Positions 29,018-38,319 of a stretch of 64,000 nt of DNA are shown in pieces. Each line of letters starts with the position of its first letter. The first letter of the stretch is position 1. The position numbers were made by a program, and so were the translations under genes. Location of the stretch: the NCBI RefSeq assembly GCF_017834145.1, contig NZ_JAFIDA010000001.1:620001-684000 (forward strand), written 5' to 3'. The notes under the pieces are model-generated. The model searched no databases. It had not been told where the DNA came from and saw nothing but the letters and a program-made list of their open reading frames with translations. This stretch comes from Leucobacter exalbidus (lineage in GTDB: Bacteria > Actinomycetota > Actinomycetes > Actinomycetales > Microbacteriaceae).

Positions 29018-31332
29018 GCGCCGCTCGACGTTTCGACGATGCCGCGCCTGATCGACCGCTTCGCGGCCCGCGCGGTGGTACCGAGGGCCGTGAGGCGCGC
29101 GTAATCGGGGCCCGTGGCGTTCTCACACGCCTGCGCGACCTGGTCAAGCAGGTCGATCGTCTGCTTCGCCCAGCGCACAAAGTCGCCGGCGCCGATGCCT
29201 GCTGCCTCGAGCAGGTGTTCGATGGGCTGGCCGTTGGCCCAGCCGTGCATCGTGGCGGCGAGACCCGCGTGGGGCATATCGGCGCGGGGCAGCTTGTGCC
29301 GGTCGGCGAGATCGTCGAGTCGCTCCCAAATGTCGAGCACCTGGTCGAATGATTGCGCGAACTCGGTGCCGCCGGGCAGTCGCCCTTCGCCCTCGTCATC
29401 ACGGCGGGGTTCGTAGCTGAGCACGCAGCACATTGCGGCGAGCCCCGGGGCGTCTAGTTCTTCAAATGCACCCTCGCGCAGTGATTCGGCGACGAGCAGA
29501 TCGCGGTCGCCGTAGATGCGCCGCAGCAGCTGACCCCAGTCGGTGACGACCGGATCCTGCAGCGTGCCGCCCAGGTAGTCGAGCTCGGTGAGCAGCGCGA
29601 CCACGCGATCAAACGTGCGCGAAATGGTGCCCGTGCGGGCCGCGATCTGGCGACGACCACGTTCAAGCTTGCGGCGCAGCTTGCGCGCCCGGTCTTCCCA
29701 CCGCTTCTGGTCGACGCCGCGGGCTCGCTTCACGGCGTCGTCGTAGCCGCTCAGCGAATCTTGCATGGCGCGCAGCTCGCGGGCTTCGCCCACCACTGCG
29801 CGGTCGGTTTGGAACTGCGCGAATGACAGCTCGAGCGTTTCGCGCACGCGGTCGGCGCTCATGCGCTCGAGCAGGTTGACGGCCATGTTGGGGGTGGGGC
29901 GGAAGCTGGAGTTCACGGGGAACGAGCGCGCACCGGCGAGGTGGGCGAGCGCTTCAAGGTCAACGTTGTCATGCCACACGACCACGGCGTGGCCCTCAAC
30001 GTCGATGCCACGGCGGCCGGCGCGACCCGTGAGCTGGGTGTACTCCCCCGAGCTCAGCGGCACGCGATCCACGCCGTTGAACTTATCGAGGCGCTCGATC
30101 ACCACCGCGCGCGCCGGCATATTAATGCCGAGGGCGAGCGTCTCGGTCGCAAACACGATCTTCACGAGGCGGCGCTGAAACAGCTCTTCCACCACGCTCT
30201 TGAACACGGGCAGCAGCCCGGCATGGTGAGCCGCGACGCCGCGCTCGAGGCCAGCCAGCCACTCGCGCACGCCCAGCACCCGGCGCTCTTCGTCGCTCAT
30301 GTCTTTGATGGCTTCTTGTGCGCGGGCGCGAATCTGCTCGCGCTCTTCACGGGTCGTCAGCGCGATGCCCTCAAAGAGGCACTGCCGCACGGCCTGGTCG
30401 CAGCCGTTGCGGCTGAACACAAACACGATGGCGGGCAGCAGCCGCGTCTCATCGAGCGCCCGGGCGATGTCGGAGCGCGAGATGCGACGCGACCTGCGCT
30501 CGGGGGCCCGGCCGCGTGACCGCGCCCCGCGCCCGCCGCGATTACCGCGGCTGCCACCTGCTTCGAGCATGCGCAGCTCGGGGTTGATGCGCCCCTTGGC
30601 CGCCATCTCACCGTCGCGTCCCACAAACAGGGGCGCCAGGTCTTTGCTCGTGAGCACGTGCTGGTAGAGCGGCACCGGCCGGTGCTCTGACAAAATCACA
30701 TCGGTGCCGCCGCGCACGGCGTGCATCCAATCGCCAAATTCTTCGGCGTTTGACACCGTCGCCGACAGCGCCACGATACGCACGTGACGCGGCAGGTGCA
30801 GAATGATCTCTTCCCACACGGCACCGCGAAACTTGTCACCGAGAAAGTGCACTTCGTCGAGCACCACAAAGTCGAGGTCAGACAGGCGGCCCTGTCGCCC
30901 ACCGGCGGCGGACTCCCCCGCTGGCGGCGTATCGACGCCCTCGGCGTAGATCATGTTGCGCAGCACCTCGGTGGTCATCACCACAATGGGGGCATCACCG
31001 CGCAGGTTCACGTCACCCGTGAGCAGCCCCACCTCGTCTTCGCCGTACTGTTCGCACAGTTCGTGAAACTTCTGGTTCGAGAGGGCCTTGATGGGCGCCG
31101 TGTAAATGATGCGGGCGTCGCGCTCGCGGCGGGCCAAAAAGACGGCGAACTCGGCGATCGTCGTTTTGCCTGAGCCGGTGGGAGCGGCCACGAGCACGCT
31201 GCGCCCCTCTTCGAGTCGCGCGCAGGCCTCACGCTGAAACGCGTCGAGGCCGTAGGGCAGGCGCCGGGAGAACTGTTCGAGCGCAGATTGCGCGGGTGGG
31301 CGTTCTTCGGTTACTGCCGCGGTTTCGGTCAC
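29014..31332 (-). CDS. helY: HelY-type DEAD/DEAH-box (Ski2-like) RNA helicase
   Basis: A 772-residue superfamily 2 helicase. Walker A is APTGSGKTTIAEF, motif II is VLDEVHFLGD, motif III is ALSATVSNA and motif VI is QLTGRAGRRGID. A low-complexity Gly/Arg-rich insert (GGSRGNRGGRGARSRGR) lies between the two RecA domains. The C-terminal rRNA-processing/arch-like domain is as in actinobacterial HelY. It overlaps tatC and lnt by 4 bp on each side. Presumed role in RNA processing is from family knowledge only. Confidence 0.9.
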   Translation of the reverse strand: MTETAAVTEERPPAQSALEQFSRRLPYGLDAFQREACARLEEGRSVLVAAPTGSGKTTIAEFAVFLARRERDARIIYTAPIKALSNQKFHELCEQYGEDEVGLLTGDVNLRGDAPIVVMTTEVLRNMIYAEGVDTPPAGESAAGGRQGRLSDLDFVVLDEVHFLGDKFRGAVWEEIILHLPRHVRIVALSATVSNAEEFGDWMHAVRGGTDVILSEHRPVPLYQHVLTSKDLAPLFVGRDGEMAAKGRINPELRMLEAGGSRGNRGGRGARSRGRAPERRSRRISRSDIARALDETRLLPAIVFVFSRNGCDQAVRQCLFEGIALTTREEREQIRARAQEAIKDMSDEERRVLGVREWLAGLERGVAAHHAGLLPVFKSVVEELFQRRLVKIVFATETLALGINMPARAVVIERLDKFNGVDRVPLSSGEYTQLTGRAGRRGIDVEGHAVVVWHDNVDLEALAHLAGARSFPVNSSFRPTPNMAVNLLERMSADRVRETLELSFAQFQTDRAVVGEARELRAMQDSLSGYDDAVKRARGVDQKRWEDRARKLRRKLERGRRQIAARTGTISRTFDRVVALLTELDYLGGTLQDPVVTDWGQLLRRIYGDRDLLVAESLREGAFEELDAPGLAAMCCVLSYEPRRDDEGEGRLPGGTEFAQSFDQVLDIWERLDDLADRHKLPRADMPHAGLAATMHGWANGQPIEHLLEAAGIGAGDFVRWAKQTIDLLDQVAQACENATGPDYARLTALGTTARAAKRSIRRGIVETSSGA

Positions 31333-32147
31333 GCCTCATCCTTCGCTGGTACATCGTCGATGCCGTATTCGGCGAGTTCTTTCGCCCGGCGTTTATCAGC
31401 CCTGCGGTCGTGCAAAATGGCCACCCCGGCTGCCGCGAAGTAGAGCACCACAATGGGTGCGGCGAGCAAGAACATGCTCATCAGGTCGGCAGCAGGCGTG
31501 GCAATACCGGCAAACAAAATAATCGCGAGGATCGCGATGCGCCAGCTCTTCAGAATTGATGTACCGCGCAGCACGCCGATGAAGTTCAGCATCACGAGCA
31601 GCACGGGCATCACAAAGCCGATACCCACGGCAAGCAGCAGCTTGATCGCGAAATCAAGGTAGCTGCGTGCATCGAGGAAGAACGCGTCTTTCTCGGGCTG
31701 GAAGCTCGCCATCAGCCGCACGATGTTTGGCATCACCGTCCAGCCAGCGTAGGCACCGCCCAAGAAAAGCGGCACGGCCGCGGCCAGAAAGCCGACGCCG
31801 TAGAGCTTCTCGCGGCGCGTCAGGCCGGGCGCGAGAAACGCCCAGATCTGGTAGAGCCACACCGGCGAGGCAATCAGCACCGCGATAAACAGTGAGATCT
31901 GAATCTTGGTGTCGAAGCCACTTGTGATGTCACCGTAGGTGATCGTGGCGTCGCGCCCGGCCACCACGAGGTCTTCGACCGGCTTGCGCAGCATGTTCCA
32001 CACCCAGGTCGACAGCAGCCAACCAGCCACGAGCGCCACAACGATCGCGATCGCCGAAATCATCAGGCGTTTGCGAAATTCTACGAGGTGTTGACCGAGA
32101 CTCATGCGACCCTCTGAGGTGCGCTCGGCGCTCGCCTGTTTTGCCAT
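31329..32147 (-). CDS. tatC: Sec-independent protein translocase TatC
   Basis: A 272-residue polytopic protein with six membrane helices. The N terminus carries SLGQHLVEFRKRLMIS, the conserved cytosolic segment that binds twin-arginine signals, and the first loop has FLAPGLTRREKLY with the key glutamate region. It forms the receptor of the Tat pathway that exports folded proteins such as Rieske proteins. In many actinobacteria tatA lies between pafC and tatC; here that gap is only 45 bp and contains no gene. Confidence 0.94.
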   Translation of the reverse strand: MAKQASAERTSEGRMSLGQHLVEFRKRLMISAIAIVVALVAGWLLSTWVWNMLRKPVEDLVVAGRDATITYGDITSGFDTKIQISLFIAVLIASPVWLYQIWAFLAPGLTRREKLYGVGFLAAAVPLFLGGAYAGWTVMPNIVRLMASFQPEKDAFFLDARSYLDFAIKLLLAVGIGFVMPVLLVMLNFIGVLRGTSILKSWRIAILAIILFAGIATPAADLMSMFLLAAPIVVLYFAAAGVAILHDRRADKRRAKELAEYGIDDVPAKDEA

Positions 32148-32192
32148 TGTTTCAGTCTATCCCAGCGGGCCGAACGCTGATCTCAGGCGCGC

Positions 32193-33176
32193 TTAGGCGT
32201 CGTAGGCGGCGAGGGCGCGGCTGGCCCACTCGTGCACCGCAGTGCGGGCGGCCTCGGGTGACTCGATGACGACGCGGCCCGGGGCAATGCGCATCAACTG
32301 CAGTGCGAGCGAGCGATGCCAGGCGTGAATGGCAACGCGCAGCACGCCCGGGGCACTCTCCTCGATCACCCGCGGGGCAAACCCCGCGAGGGCGCCCAGG
32401 CTCTCGGCCGGCACCCGCGCGATCAGCTCGTAGCTGGCGTAGCTTTCGCCGCCCTCGGCTTCGGCCAATGGCGCGGCTGACTCCCCTGACTCAACGATTC
32501 CCGCGTCAACCGGGTCGCCGAGCCGCAGCTCAGACATTTGCGCGACCCTGAAGCTGCGCTCGGCCTGCCGCGTGAGGCAGAAGGATCGCAGATACCAGGC
32601 GTCGCCGTCTTGGTTCAGCGCAAGCGGCTCTACGGTGCGCTCGGTGGCGGTGCCGTGGGCGTCACGGTACCCAAAGGTCACCACGCGCCCATCGTGCAGC
32701 GCTTCGATCAGCAGCGGCACCCGCGCATCGGCGTCGTCTTGCTGCAGCGACAGCGCGTGTGCTGAAGCGCCGAGCGCGCGGGCGAGCTTCGCCGAGAGCG
32801 CCTGGGCGCGTGCGGCGCCCGGCTCGGGCAGCATCGGGGTGAGCGCGTGCAGCCCAGCCACCAACGCCGCCGTTTCTGCTGGCGAAAATCTGGGGGCGGC
32901 GTCAACCGCGATGACCTGGGTGAGCCACACCTCGTCAAGCGTTTCGAGGGCATCCCAGTCGATGTCGAAGAGATCCTCGTGCTGGTAGCTGAGGGTGTCA
33001 CCGGGCACGCCCGCGGTGCCCAAGAACGAGATCAGCGAACGCACCTCGGCCGCGGTCACCTCGAAGCGTTTGGCGATCTCCCCCACAGTGGCGCCGTTGC
33101 GCTCACGCAGAAAGCCGATCATTGACAGCAGCATGACCACGCGCTCGGCCGACTTTTTGTGCACGGGTTTCGTCAT
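32193..33176 (-). CDS. pafC: WYL-domain transcriptional activator PafC
   Basis: 327 residues: an N-terminal winged helix (ATVGEIAKRFEVTAAEVRSLISFLGTAG) and a C-terminal WYL domain with WYLRSFCLTRQAERSFRVAQM. Together with PafB it forms the PafBC activator that drives the LexA-independent DNA damage response in mycobacteria. It overlaps pafB by 4 bp (ATGA), which fits an equimolar heterodimer. The WYL domain may bind single-stranded DNA as the damage signal; that is family knowledge, not visible here. Confidence 0.9.
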   Translation of the reverse strand: MTKPVHKKSAERVVMLLSMIGFLRERNGATVGEIAKRFEVTAAEVRSLISFLGTAGVPGDTLSYQHEDLFDIDWDALETLDEVWLTQVIAVDAAPRFSPAETAALVAGLHALTPMLPEPGAARAQALSAKLARALGASAHALSLQQDDADARVPLLIEALHDGRVVTFGYRDAHGTATERTVEPLALNQDGDAWYLRSFCLTRQAERSFRVAQMSELRLGDPVDAGIVESGESAAPLAEAEGGESYASYELIARVPAESLGALAGFAPRVIEESAPGVLRVAIHAWHRSLALQLMRIAPGRVVIESPEAARTAVHEWASRALAAYDA

Positions 33177-34201
33177 CGCACATCCTCCGCATCATCTGGG
33201 TGCTGCGGGGCGTGCAGCGCGTGGATGTCTCGCAGCGCAGCGACCACGAGGTCGCTCAATGCAGCAGGCGAGACCACGGCAACATCGGGGCCGTATTCCA
33301 CGAGCTGGGCCGCCAACACGTGCGCGTCGAGATACGGCACCTCGACATCGCGGTCAACCCCCGCGGCTGCGGCTGCGCGGTGGGCGTACGGGGTGAAGCG
33401 GGCTTCGGCCACTGATCCGGATCGCACCCGCAGCACCGCACGCTGATGATCAGCAAGCTTCGTGAGCTCAGCAATCACCGCGGGCGCGCGATTGCGCAGC
33501 GTCTCATCGAACGGGGTGCGTTCGATGCGCACCGCGCTCGTGATGCGCGCGAGCAGAAAGACTCGGCCGGCATCGCGCTCGAGATCCCAGCCGATGAGGT
33601 GCCAGCGGCCCTGCGCACGGTGCAGCGCGAGCGGCGCAATGCGGCGCGGCAGGGGGGCGTCGCGATCGGGGTTCGTATATTCGAAGCCCACGATGCGGCC
33701 AGCATCGATGGCGCGCTGCAGCTGAGTGGCGCCCGCCTCGACCGGCCCCAGTTTGGGGGCCACACCAAGATGGCGCACATCGAGGCCTGAGCCGAGAGCC
33801 TCAAGTTTGAGCACCGCGTGCCGAGAATCCTCACTCATGCTGCCGTCGCTCCACGCGATTGCGGCGAGCCGCAGCAGCGTGAGCTCTTGCTCATCAAAAC
33901 GCAGATCTGCCGGGAACTGCAGCAGATCCTTTGAAATGCGGTAGCGGGTGAGCTGGTTATTGCCCGGTTCGAGCGGTGAATCTCGCGTCTCGACCTGAAT
34001 GCCCAGCGCCCGCAGCTGCTCTTTATCGCGTTCAAACTGACGATCGAGGGCAGCGTTCTCACCGCCGACCTCGTAGCGGTCGGCGTAACCAAACACCGAC
34101 CGCAACAGGTCACGCTTCGTTGCCCCCTTTGAGCTCACCACGAGTGCGAGCACCAGGCTGAATAGCCGCTGCTCGCTGGGCACCCGCGAACGTGCCTCCA
34201 C
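33173..34201 (-). CDS. pafB: WYL-domain transcriptional activator PafB
   Basis: 342 residues with an N-terminal helix-turn-helix (SKGATKRDLLRSVFGYAD) and a WYL domain with GRWHLIGWDLERDAGRVFLL. It is the partner of PafC directly downstream and overlaps it by 4 bp. In most relatives the Pup ligase gene pafA lies just upstream; here the upstream gene on the same strand is an FKBP lipoprotein, whose stop at 34211 is 9 bp away, so the pair probably shares that transcript. Confidence 0.9.
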   Translation of the reverse strand: MEARSRVPSEQRLFSLVLALVVSSKGATKRDLLRSVFGYADRYEVGGENAALDRQFERDKEQLRALGIQVETRDSPLEPGNNQLTRYRISKDLLQFPADLRFDEQELTLLRLAAIAWSDGSMSEDSRHAVLKLEALGSGLDVRHLGVAPKLGPVEAGATQLQRAIDAGRIVGFEYTNPDRDAPLPRRIAPLALHRAQGRWHLIGWDLERDAGRVFLLARITSAVRIERTPFDETLRNRAPAVIAELTKLADHQRAVLRVRSGSVAEARFTPYAHRAAAAAGVDRDVEVPYLDAHVLAAQLVEYGPDVAVVSPAALSDLVVAALRDIHALHAPQHPDDAEDVR

Positions 34202-34210
34202 TGATGAAAC

Positions 34211-35131
34211 TTAGTTCACGCCGAGAATGTCGATGACGAGCACGCGGGGCGTACCGCCTTCTTCGTTCTCAACGACCACGACCTGCGATCCCACCTGCTG
34301 GCCAGTGAGGGCTGCACGGTAGGTGTAGCCCGACTGGGCGATCGCTTCTTCGTTGCCGAGGCCCATCAGCCCGGTGTCCCAGGTGTTGGTGCGCTGCGTG
34401 CCGTCCCAGCTCACTTCGAGCAGCTGCACGATGACGTTGTTCGTAGAGCTCACTTCAGCGCCGTCGCCTGCGATGCGCACCGCAGTCGTGGTGCCTGCCG
34501 GAGCGCTGCGCGGGGGCAGCACGACGCCCGGGCGGCCGTCATCGTTGGTGACGACGGCTGGGAACCCGTTCGGCAGGCCCTTCACGGCACCGTGTGAAGA
34601 AAGTTCGCTCACGCTGGTGACGTCAAGCACGCCCACGACACCGCCGGTGCCCGCGCCGCCCAGCTGCGAAGCCAGCTGCACACTCTCGTTGGGACCCAAG
34701 GCCAGCACCGCACGGTCGCCCGCGGCGAGGCAGCGCACGGCCTCGCTCAACGGGTTGGCCTGCGCCTCGTCGACCATCAAGAACTCAGGTGACTGGGTGC
34801 TGCCAAACGCGGGGCTCTGGTACAGCTGCTGGCCGGTGGCCACGTCAAAGAACGCCATGTTGACGCCCACGAGGGTCTTCTCGCCCGCAACGGCCGTGCG
34901 GTCGCTCGCCTCGTCGACGACGGTGCGCTGTGAGGTCTTGATCGTGATGTCTTCGGGGACGGTCACGGCGGGCGCCGCACCAAATCCACCGGCGACCTCG
35001 ATGCTGTTACTCAGCGCGCCCGGCTGCATAATCGGCGCGCAGTCGGCCGCAGCCTGCTGTGCGCTGCAACCGGTGATCCCGGCAATGAGCAGTGCTGAAA
35101 CTGCTGTGGCGGGAATGACTCGACGAAGCAT
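34211..35131 (-). CDS. FKBP-type peptidyl-prolyl isomerase lipoprotein
   Basis: 306 residues from ATG 35131, five bases after GAGAGG; the longer open frame upstream is rejected. The signal peptide MLRRVIPATAVSALLIAGITG ends in a lipobox ITGC, so the protein is anchored outside the membrane. The C-terminal half is a degenerate FKBP domain (DGRPGVVLPP, TNTWDTGLMGL, GSQVVVVENEEG); the middle repeats the fold weakly. It probably helps fold exported proteins. It lies between trmI and pafB on the same strand. Confidence 0.78.
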   Translation of the reverse strand: MLRRVIPATAVSALLIAGITGCSAQQAAADCAPIMQPGALSNSIEVAGGFGAAPAVTVPEDITIKTSQRTVVDEASDRTAVAGEKTLVGVNMAFFDVATGQQLYQSPAFGSTQSPEFLMVDEAQANPLSEAVRCLAAGDRAVLALGPNESVQLASQLGGAGTGGVVGVLDVTSVSELSSHGAVKGLPNGFPAVVTNDDGRPGVVLPPRSAPAGTTTAVRIAGDGAEVSSTNNVIVQLLEVSWDGTQRTNTWDTGLMGLGNEEAIAQSGYTYRAALTGQQVGSQVVVVENEEGGTPRVLVIDILGVN

Positions 35132-35204
35132 GGGTACCTCTCGCAGAAACCTGGTTGGGAACTCGGCCATCATATCGAACCGAGCCTGGGGAAAATGACG
35201 CAAA

Positions 35205-36299
35205 CTAGCGCTGTGCGTCGTCAGTGTTTTCGGGCAGTGCGCCGCGCTCGGTCGCAATCTTGACGGCCTCGCGGGCCTTCTTGCGCAGAATCTTGTCGCT
35301 CTTCGACCACTGGCCAATAGCCTCGGGAGTCCACGTCGGCTCACCCTCGGCGTTGGTGGGGCCCTCAACCATGTCGGGCAGCCAGTTAGCCATGTCCTCG
35401 TTCGAGAACTCGGTCTTCGACGCGCGGCGCTTCAGCGCGGGCATCTGCGTGTTGGGAGCCAGGCGACGGGCCGTAATCAAGAAGCCCGTGTGACCGACCA
35501 TGCGGTGGTCGGGGCGCACGGCCAGTCCCTCAACGTGCCAGCCACGCACCATGGTCTCTGAAGACTGCGGGTGCGTGTACTGCCCGCTGCGGCGAATCTC
35601 TTCTGCCGTGCGTGAGAGCTGGGTCACGGTGGCGACGTAGCAAATCAGTACGCCACCGGGGGCGAGTACGTCAGCTGCTACGTCAACGCACTCCCACGGG
35701 GCCAGCATGTCGAGCACGACGCGGTCAATGCTGCCCTCGTCAACCGTGTTCGGCAGCGCCTCCTGCAGGTCACCCACGGTGACCGTCCAGTTCTCGGGTG
35801 CGTGACCGATGTAGGCGGCGGCGTTTGCGCGCGCCACCTCGGCGAACTCTTCGCGACGCTCGAAGGAGAACAGCTCACCTGATTCGCCGATACCGCGCAG
35901 CAGGTGCAGCGACAGCGCACCCGAGCCCACGCCAGCTTCAACAACGCGTGCGCCGGGGAAAATGTCGGCGAGCGACAAGATCTGCGCCGCATCCTTCGGG
36001 TAGACGATGGCCGCACCGCGCGGCATCGACATCACGAAGTCAGACAGCAGCGGGCGCATCGCCAGGTACTCTTCGTCCGAGCTGTTCGTGACCACCGAGG
36101 CATCGGGCAGGCCCACGATTTCTTCGTGCTTGATCATGCCCTTGTGGCTGTGGAACTCGCCACCTGGCACCAGGGTAATCGTGTTGAGGCGGCCTTTGGG
36201 GCCCGTCAGCTGTACGCGATCGCCAAATCCGAGCGGCCCGCGCAGCGCTGGCGTGTTCTCGGTCGTCGTGTCTGCAGCGTGGGGGGTCGAGTCGCTCAC
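35205..36299 (-). CDS. trmI: tRNA (adenine58-N1)-methyltransferase TrmI
   Basis: 364 residues. It makes m1A58 in the T loop of tRNA as a homotetramer. The N-terminal beta domain (GDRVQLTGPKGR, GGEFHSHKGMIKHEEIVG) is followed by the SAM site VVEAGVGSGALSLHLLR and the catalytic region VVLDMLAPWE, and the C-terminal extension rich in charged residues is typical of actinobacteria. It overlaps the HAD gene by 4 bp. In many actinobacteria this gene marks the border of the proteasome cluster. Confidence 0.93.
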   Translation of the reverse strand: MSDSTPHAADTTTENTPALRGPLGFGDRVQLTGPKGRLNTITLVPGGEFHSHKGMIKHEEIVGLPDASVVTNSSDEEYLAMRPLLSDFVMSMPRGAAIVYPKDAAQILSLADIFPGARVVEAGVGSGALSLHLLRGIGESGELFSFERREEFAEVARANAAAYIGHAPENWTVTVGDLQEALPNTVDEGSIDRVVLDMLAPWECVDVAADVLAPGGVLICYVATVTQLSRTAEEIRRSGQYTHPQSSETMVRGWHVEGLAVRPDHRMVGHTGFLITARRLAPNTQMPALKRRASKTEFSNEDMANWLPDMVEGPTNAEGEPTWTPEAIGQWSKSDKILRKKAREAVKIATERGALPENTDDAQR

Positions 36300-37024
36300 G
36301 CGGTTTCTCCAGTCCCGGCGGTGTCACCGGCGTTGTAGGGGTGGATGGTACGCAGTGCGGTGAAACGCGCTGCAAGAGTGTGGGCGGAGTGATCCGCAAG
36401 TGAGGCCCACACCTCGTGGGCCGGCGAGGTGTCAAGCGGCAACAGGTTGGGAATACCGATGGCTATGGCGCCCGAGGCGTGCCCCGCGGTGACGCCGGGC
36501 ATCGAGTCTTCGAGGGCCAGGCAGTCGGCGATCGAAACGCCCACGGCCGCCGCGCCACGCAGATACGCCTCGGGGTGCGGCTTTTCGTGGGTAACCTCGT
36601 CGCCTGCGACCACGGTCACGAAGCTGCCGGCCGGCAGCAGGGCGATGACCGCGTCTGCGATTTTGCGCACCGACATCGTGACGAGCGCGCTGGGGATGCC
36701 CTGCGCGCGCAGATCAGCGAGCAATTCGAGTGCGCCGGGGCGCCAATCGGGCGTGGTGGTGTTGAGCCCCGCGATCACGCCGTCGGTCCACTCAGCAATA
36801 ATGGCGTCGATTTCAAGCGGCACACCGAGGTCTTTGAAGACCTGGGCTGAGCTGCGCAGCCCAGCGCCGATGAGGTTGTCGCGCACTTCGTCGGTGAGTT
36901 CGATCCCGTAGCGGCCCAGCATGGTGACCTCAACATCAAGCCACAGTGGTTCTGAATCAATCAGCGTGCCATCCATGTCCCACAGCACCGCCGCGGGTGC
37001 ATTGTCCATACGTGTCTCAGTCAT
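36296..37024 (-). CDS. HAD-superfamily phosphatase (subfamily IA)
   Basis: 242 residues from ATG 37024 (MTETRMDNAPAAV). Motif I is LWDMDGTLIDSEPLW with the nucleophile and acid aspartates, motif II is ALVTMSVRK, motif III includes THEKPHPEAYL and motif IV ALEDSMPGVTAG. The cap domain after motif I is alpha-helical, as in beta-phosphoglucomutase-like phosphatases. Substrate unknown. The gene overlaps trmI by 4 bp. Confidence 0.87.
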   Translation of the reverse strand: MTETRMDNAPAAVLWDMDGTLIDSEPLWLDVEVTMLGRYGIELTDEVRDNLIGAGLRSSAQVFKDLGVPLEIDAIIAEWTDGVIAGLNTTTPDWRPGALELLADLRAQGIPSALVTMSVRKIADAVIALLPAGSFVTVVAGDEVTHEKPHPEAYLRGAAAVGVSIADCLALEDSMPGVTAGHASGAIAIGIPNLLPLDTSPAHEVWASLADHSAHTLAARFTALRTIHPYNAGDTAGTGETA

Positions 37025-37119
37025 CCGCAACAGTCTACCGATGACGAGCCGGTATCCTGGGTGTGGCGGCATCGGCGGTTTCAAGATGCGGCCGTCCTAA
37101 CTGCTATGAGGAGTCCCTG

Positions 37120-38232
37120 GTGTCAGAATCCCCCCGCCCCACCCCGCGCGTGCTGTTGGCCGCTTTTCAGGGCTGGGGTGACGCGGGCGAGGCCGCCACT
37201 GACACACTGCAGCACCTGTCGTTGCGGCTCGAGGCCGAGCCGCTGCACAGCATCGGCGCCTCTGGCTACATCGACTTCCAGGCGCATCGCCCCAAGCTCA
37301 CGCGCGATGCGCTGGGCAAGCGCTCGCTCGAGTGGCCAGAGACTCGGCTCTACGGCCCCGTGGTGCGCCCGGGGCTCATCGCGATGCCGGCTGCGGCTCC
37401 CGCTGCACCGCACACGCCCGGCCCCGTACCCGGGCCCGGGCCGGTATCGGTGCCCGCGGCTGAGCCGGCTCAGGCCGCAGACGCCGCTGCCCTAGCTGAC
37501 ACCGCAGATACTGACGAGAAGGACGCCCCCGAGCTGCCCGAGCGGGTCACCCGCATCGACGGCTCCCTCGTCACCGAGCTGTACCTGTTGGCCGGGTACG
37601 AACCCGCCTACAACTGGCAAGATTTCGCCGACGAGATCGTCGACCTCGCCGAGACGTGGGCGTTTGACACGGTGATTCTCATCGGTTCGATGTACGCCGA
37701 GGCCCCGCACTCGCGCCAGATCGCGACCACCATTTCGTCTGAAAACGAAACGCTGCGGGCCACCGCCGGCGCGGTGATCAGCACGTATGAGGGCCCGGTC
37801 GGCATTGCCTCGATCATTGAGCTCGCCCTCTGCGACGCCGATATTCCCACGCTGTCGCTGTGGGCTCAGGTGCCCCACTACGTACACTCGGCGCCGTCGC
37901 CCAAGGCCACGCTCGCGCTGCTGGACAAGCTCGAAGAGCTGCTCGATGTCGTGATTCCCCGCGGCGAGCTGCTCGATCAGTCCAACGAGTGGGAGCGCCA
38001 CATTAACCGCATCGCTGAGGGCGATGAGGAGATGTCGCAGTACATTCGCACGCTCGAACGCGCACGCGACGAGGCACTCGCGGCGGGCACGACGGGCGAT
38101 GCGATCGCACTGGAGTTCGAGAAACTGTTGGGTGGGGCCATCGAGGACCCGGATCAGTCATCGGCTCCCCGGTTCCCCCGCGGGCCCGAAGCTCAAGATC
38201 CTGAGCTGCCCCGGGATCCGGATCAGATGTAG
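37120..38232 (+). CDS. PAC2-family protein
   Basis: 370 residues from GTG 37120, six bases after AGGAG. The N terminus LLAAFQGWGDAGEAATDTLQHL is the conserved PAC2 opening, related to proteasome-assembly chaperones; actinobacterial members are widespread but have no assigned role. Between about residues 85 and 145 it carries a Pro/Ala-rich low-complexity insert that splits the domain. The C terminus is also low-complexity and acidic. It diverges from the HAD gene and is closed by a hairpin. Confidence 0.85.
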   Translation: MSESPRPTPRVLLAAFQGWGDAGEAATDTLQHLSLRLEAEPLHSIGASGYIDFQAHRPKLTRDALGKRSLEWPETRLYGPVVRPGLIAMPAAAPAAPHTPGPVPGPGPVSVPAAEPAQAADAAALADTADTDEKDAPELPERVTRIDGSLVTELYLLAGYEPAYNWQDFADEIVDLAETWAFDTVILIGSMYAEAPHSRQIATTISSENETLRATAGAVISTYEGPVGIASIIELALCDADIPTLSLWAQVPHYVHSAPSPKATLALLDKLEELLDVVIPRGELLDQSNEWERHINRIAEGDEEMSQYIRTLERARDEALAAGTTGDAIALEFEKLLGGAIEDPDQSSAPRFPRGPEAQDPELPRDPDQM

Positions 38233-38248
38233 CCCACCGCCCCCAATG

Positions 38249-38289
38249 CCAGCGAGCCCGGCACCCCACTGGGGTACCGGGCTCGCTGG
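38249..38289. terminator. Terminator between the PAC2 gene and mshC
   Basis: A 19-bp stem with one G-T pair (CCAGCGAGCCCGGCACCCC) and a 3-nt loop between two converging genes. Confidence 0.75.
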
Positions 38290-38319
38290 GTTTGGGGCGC
38301 GATCGGCCCCGGGCCGTCG

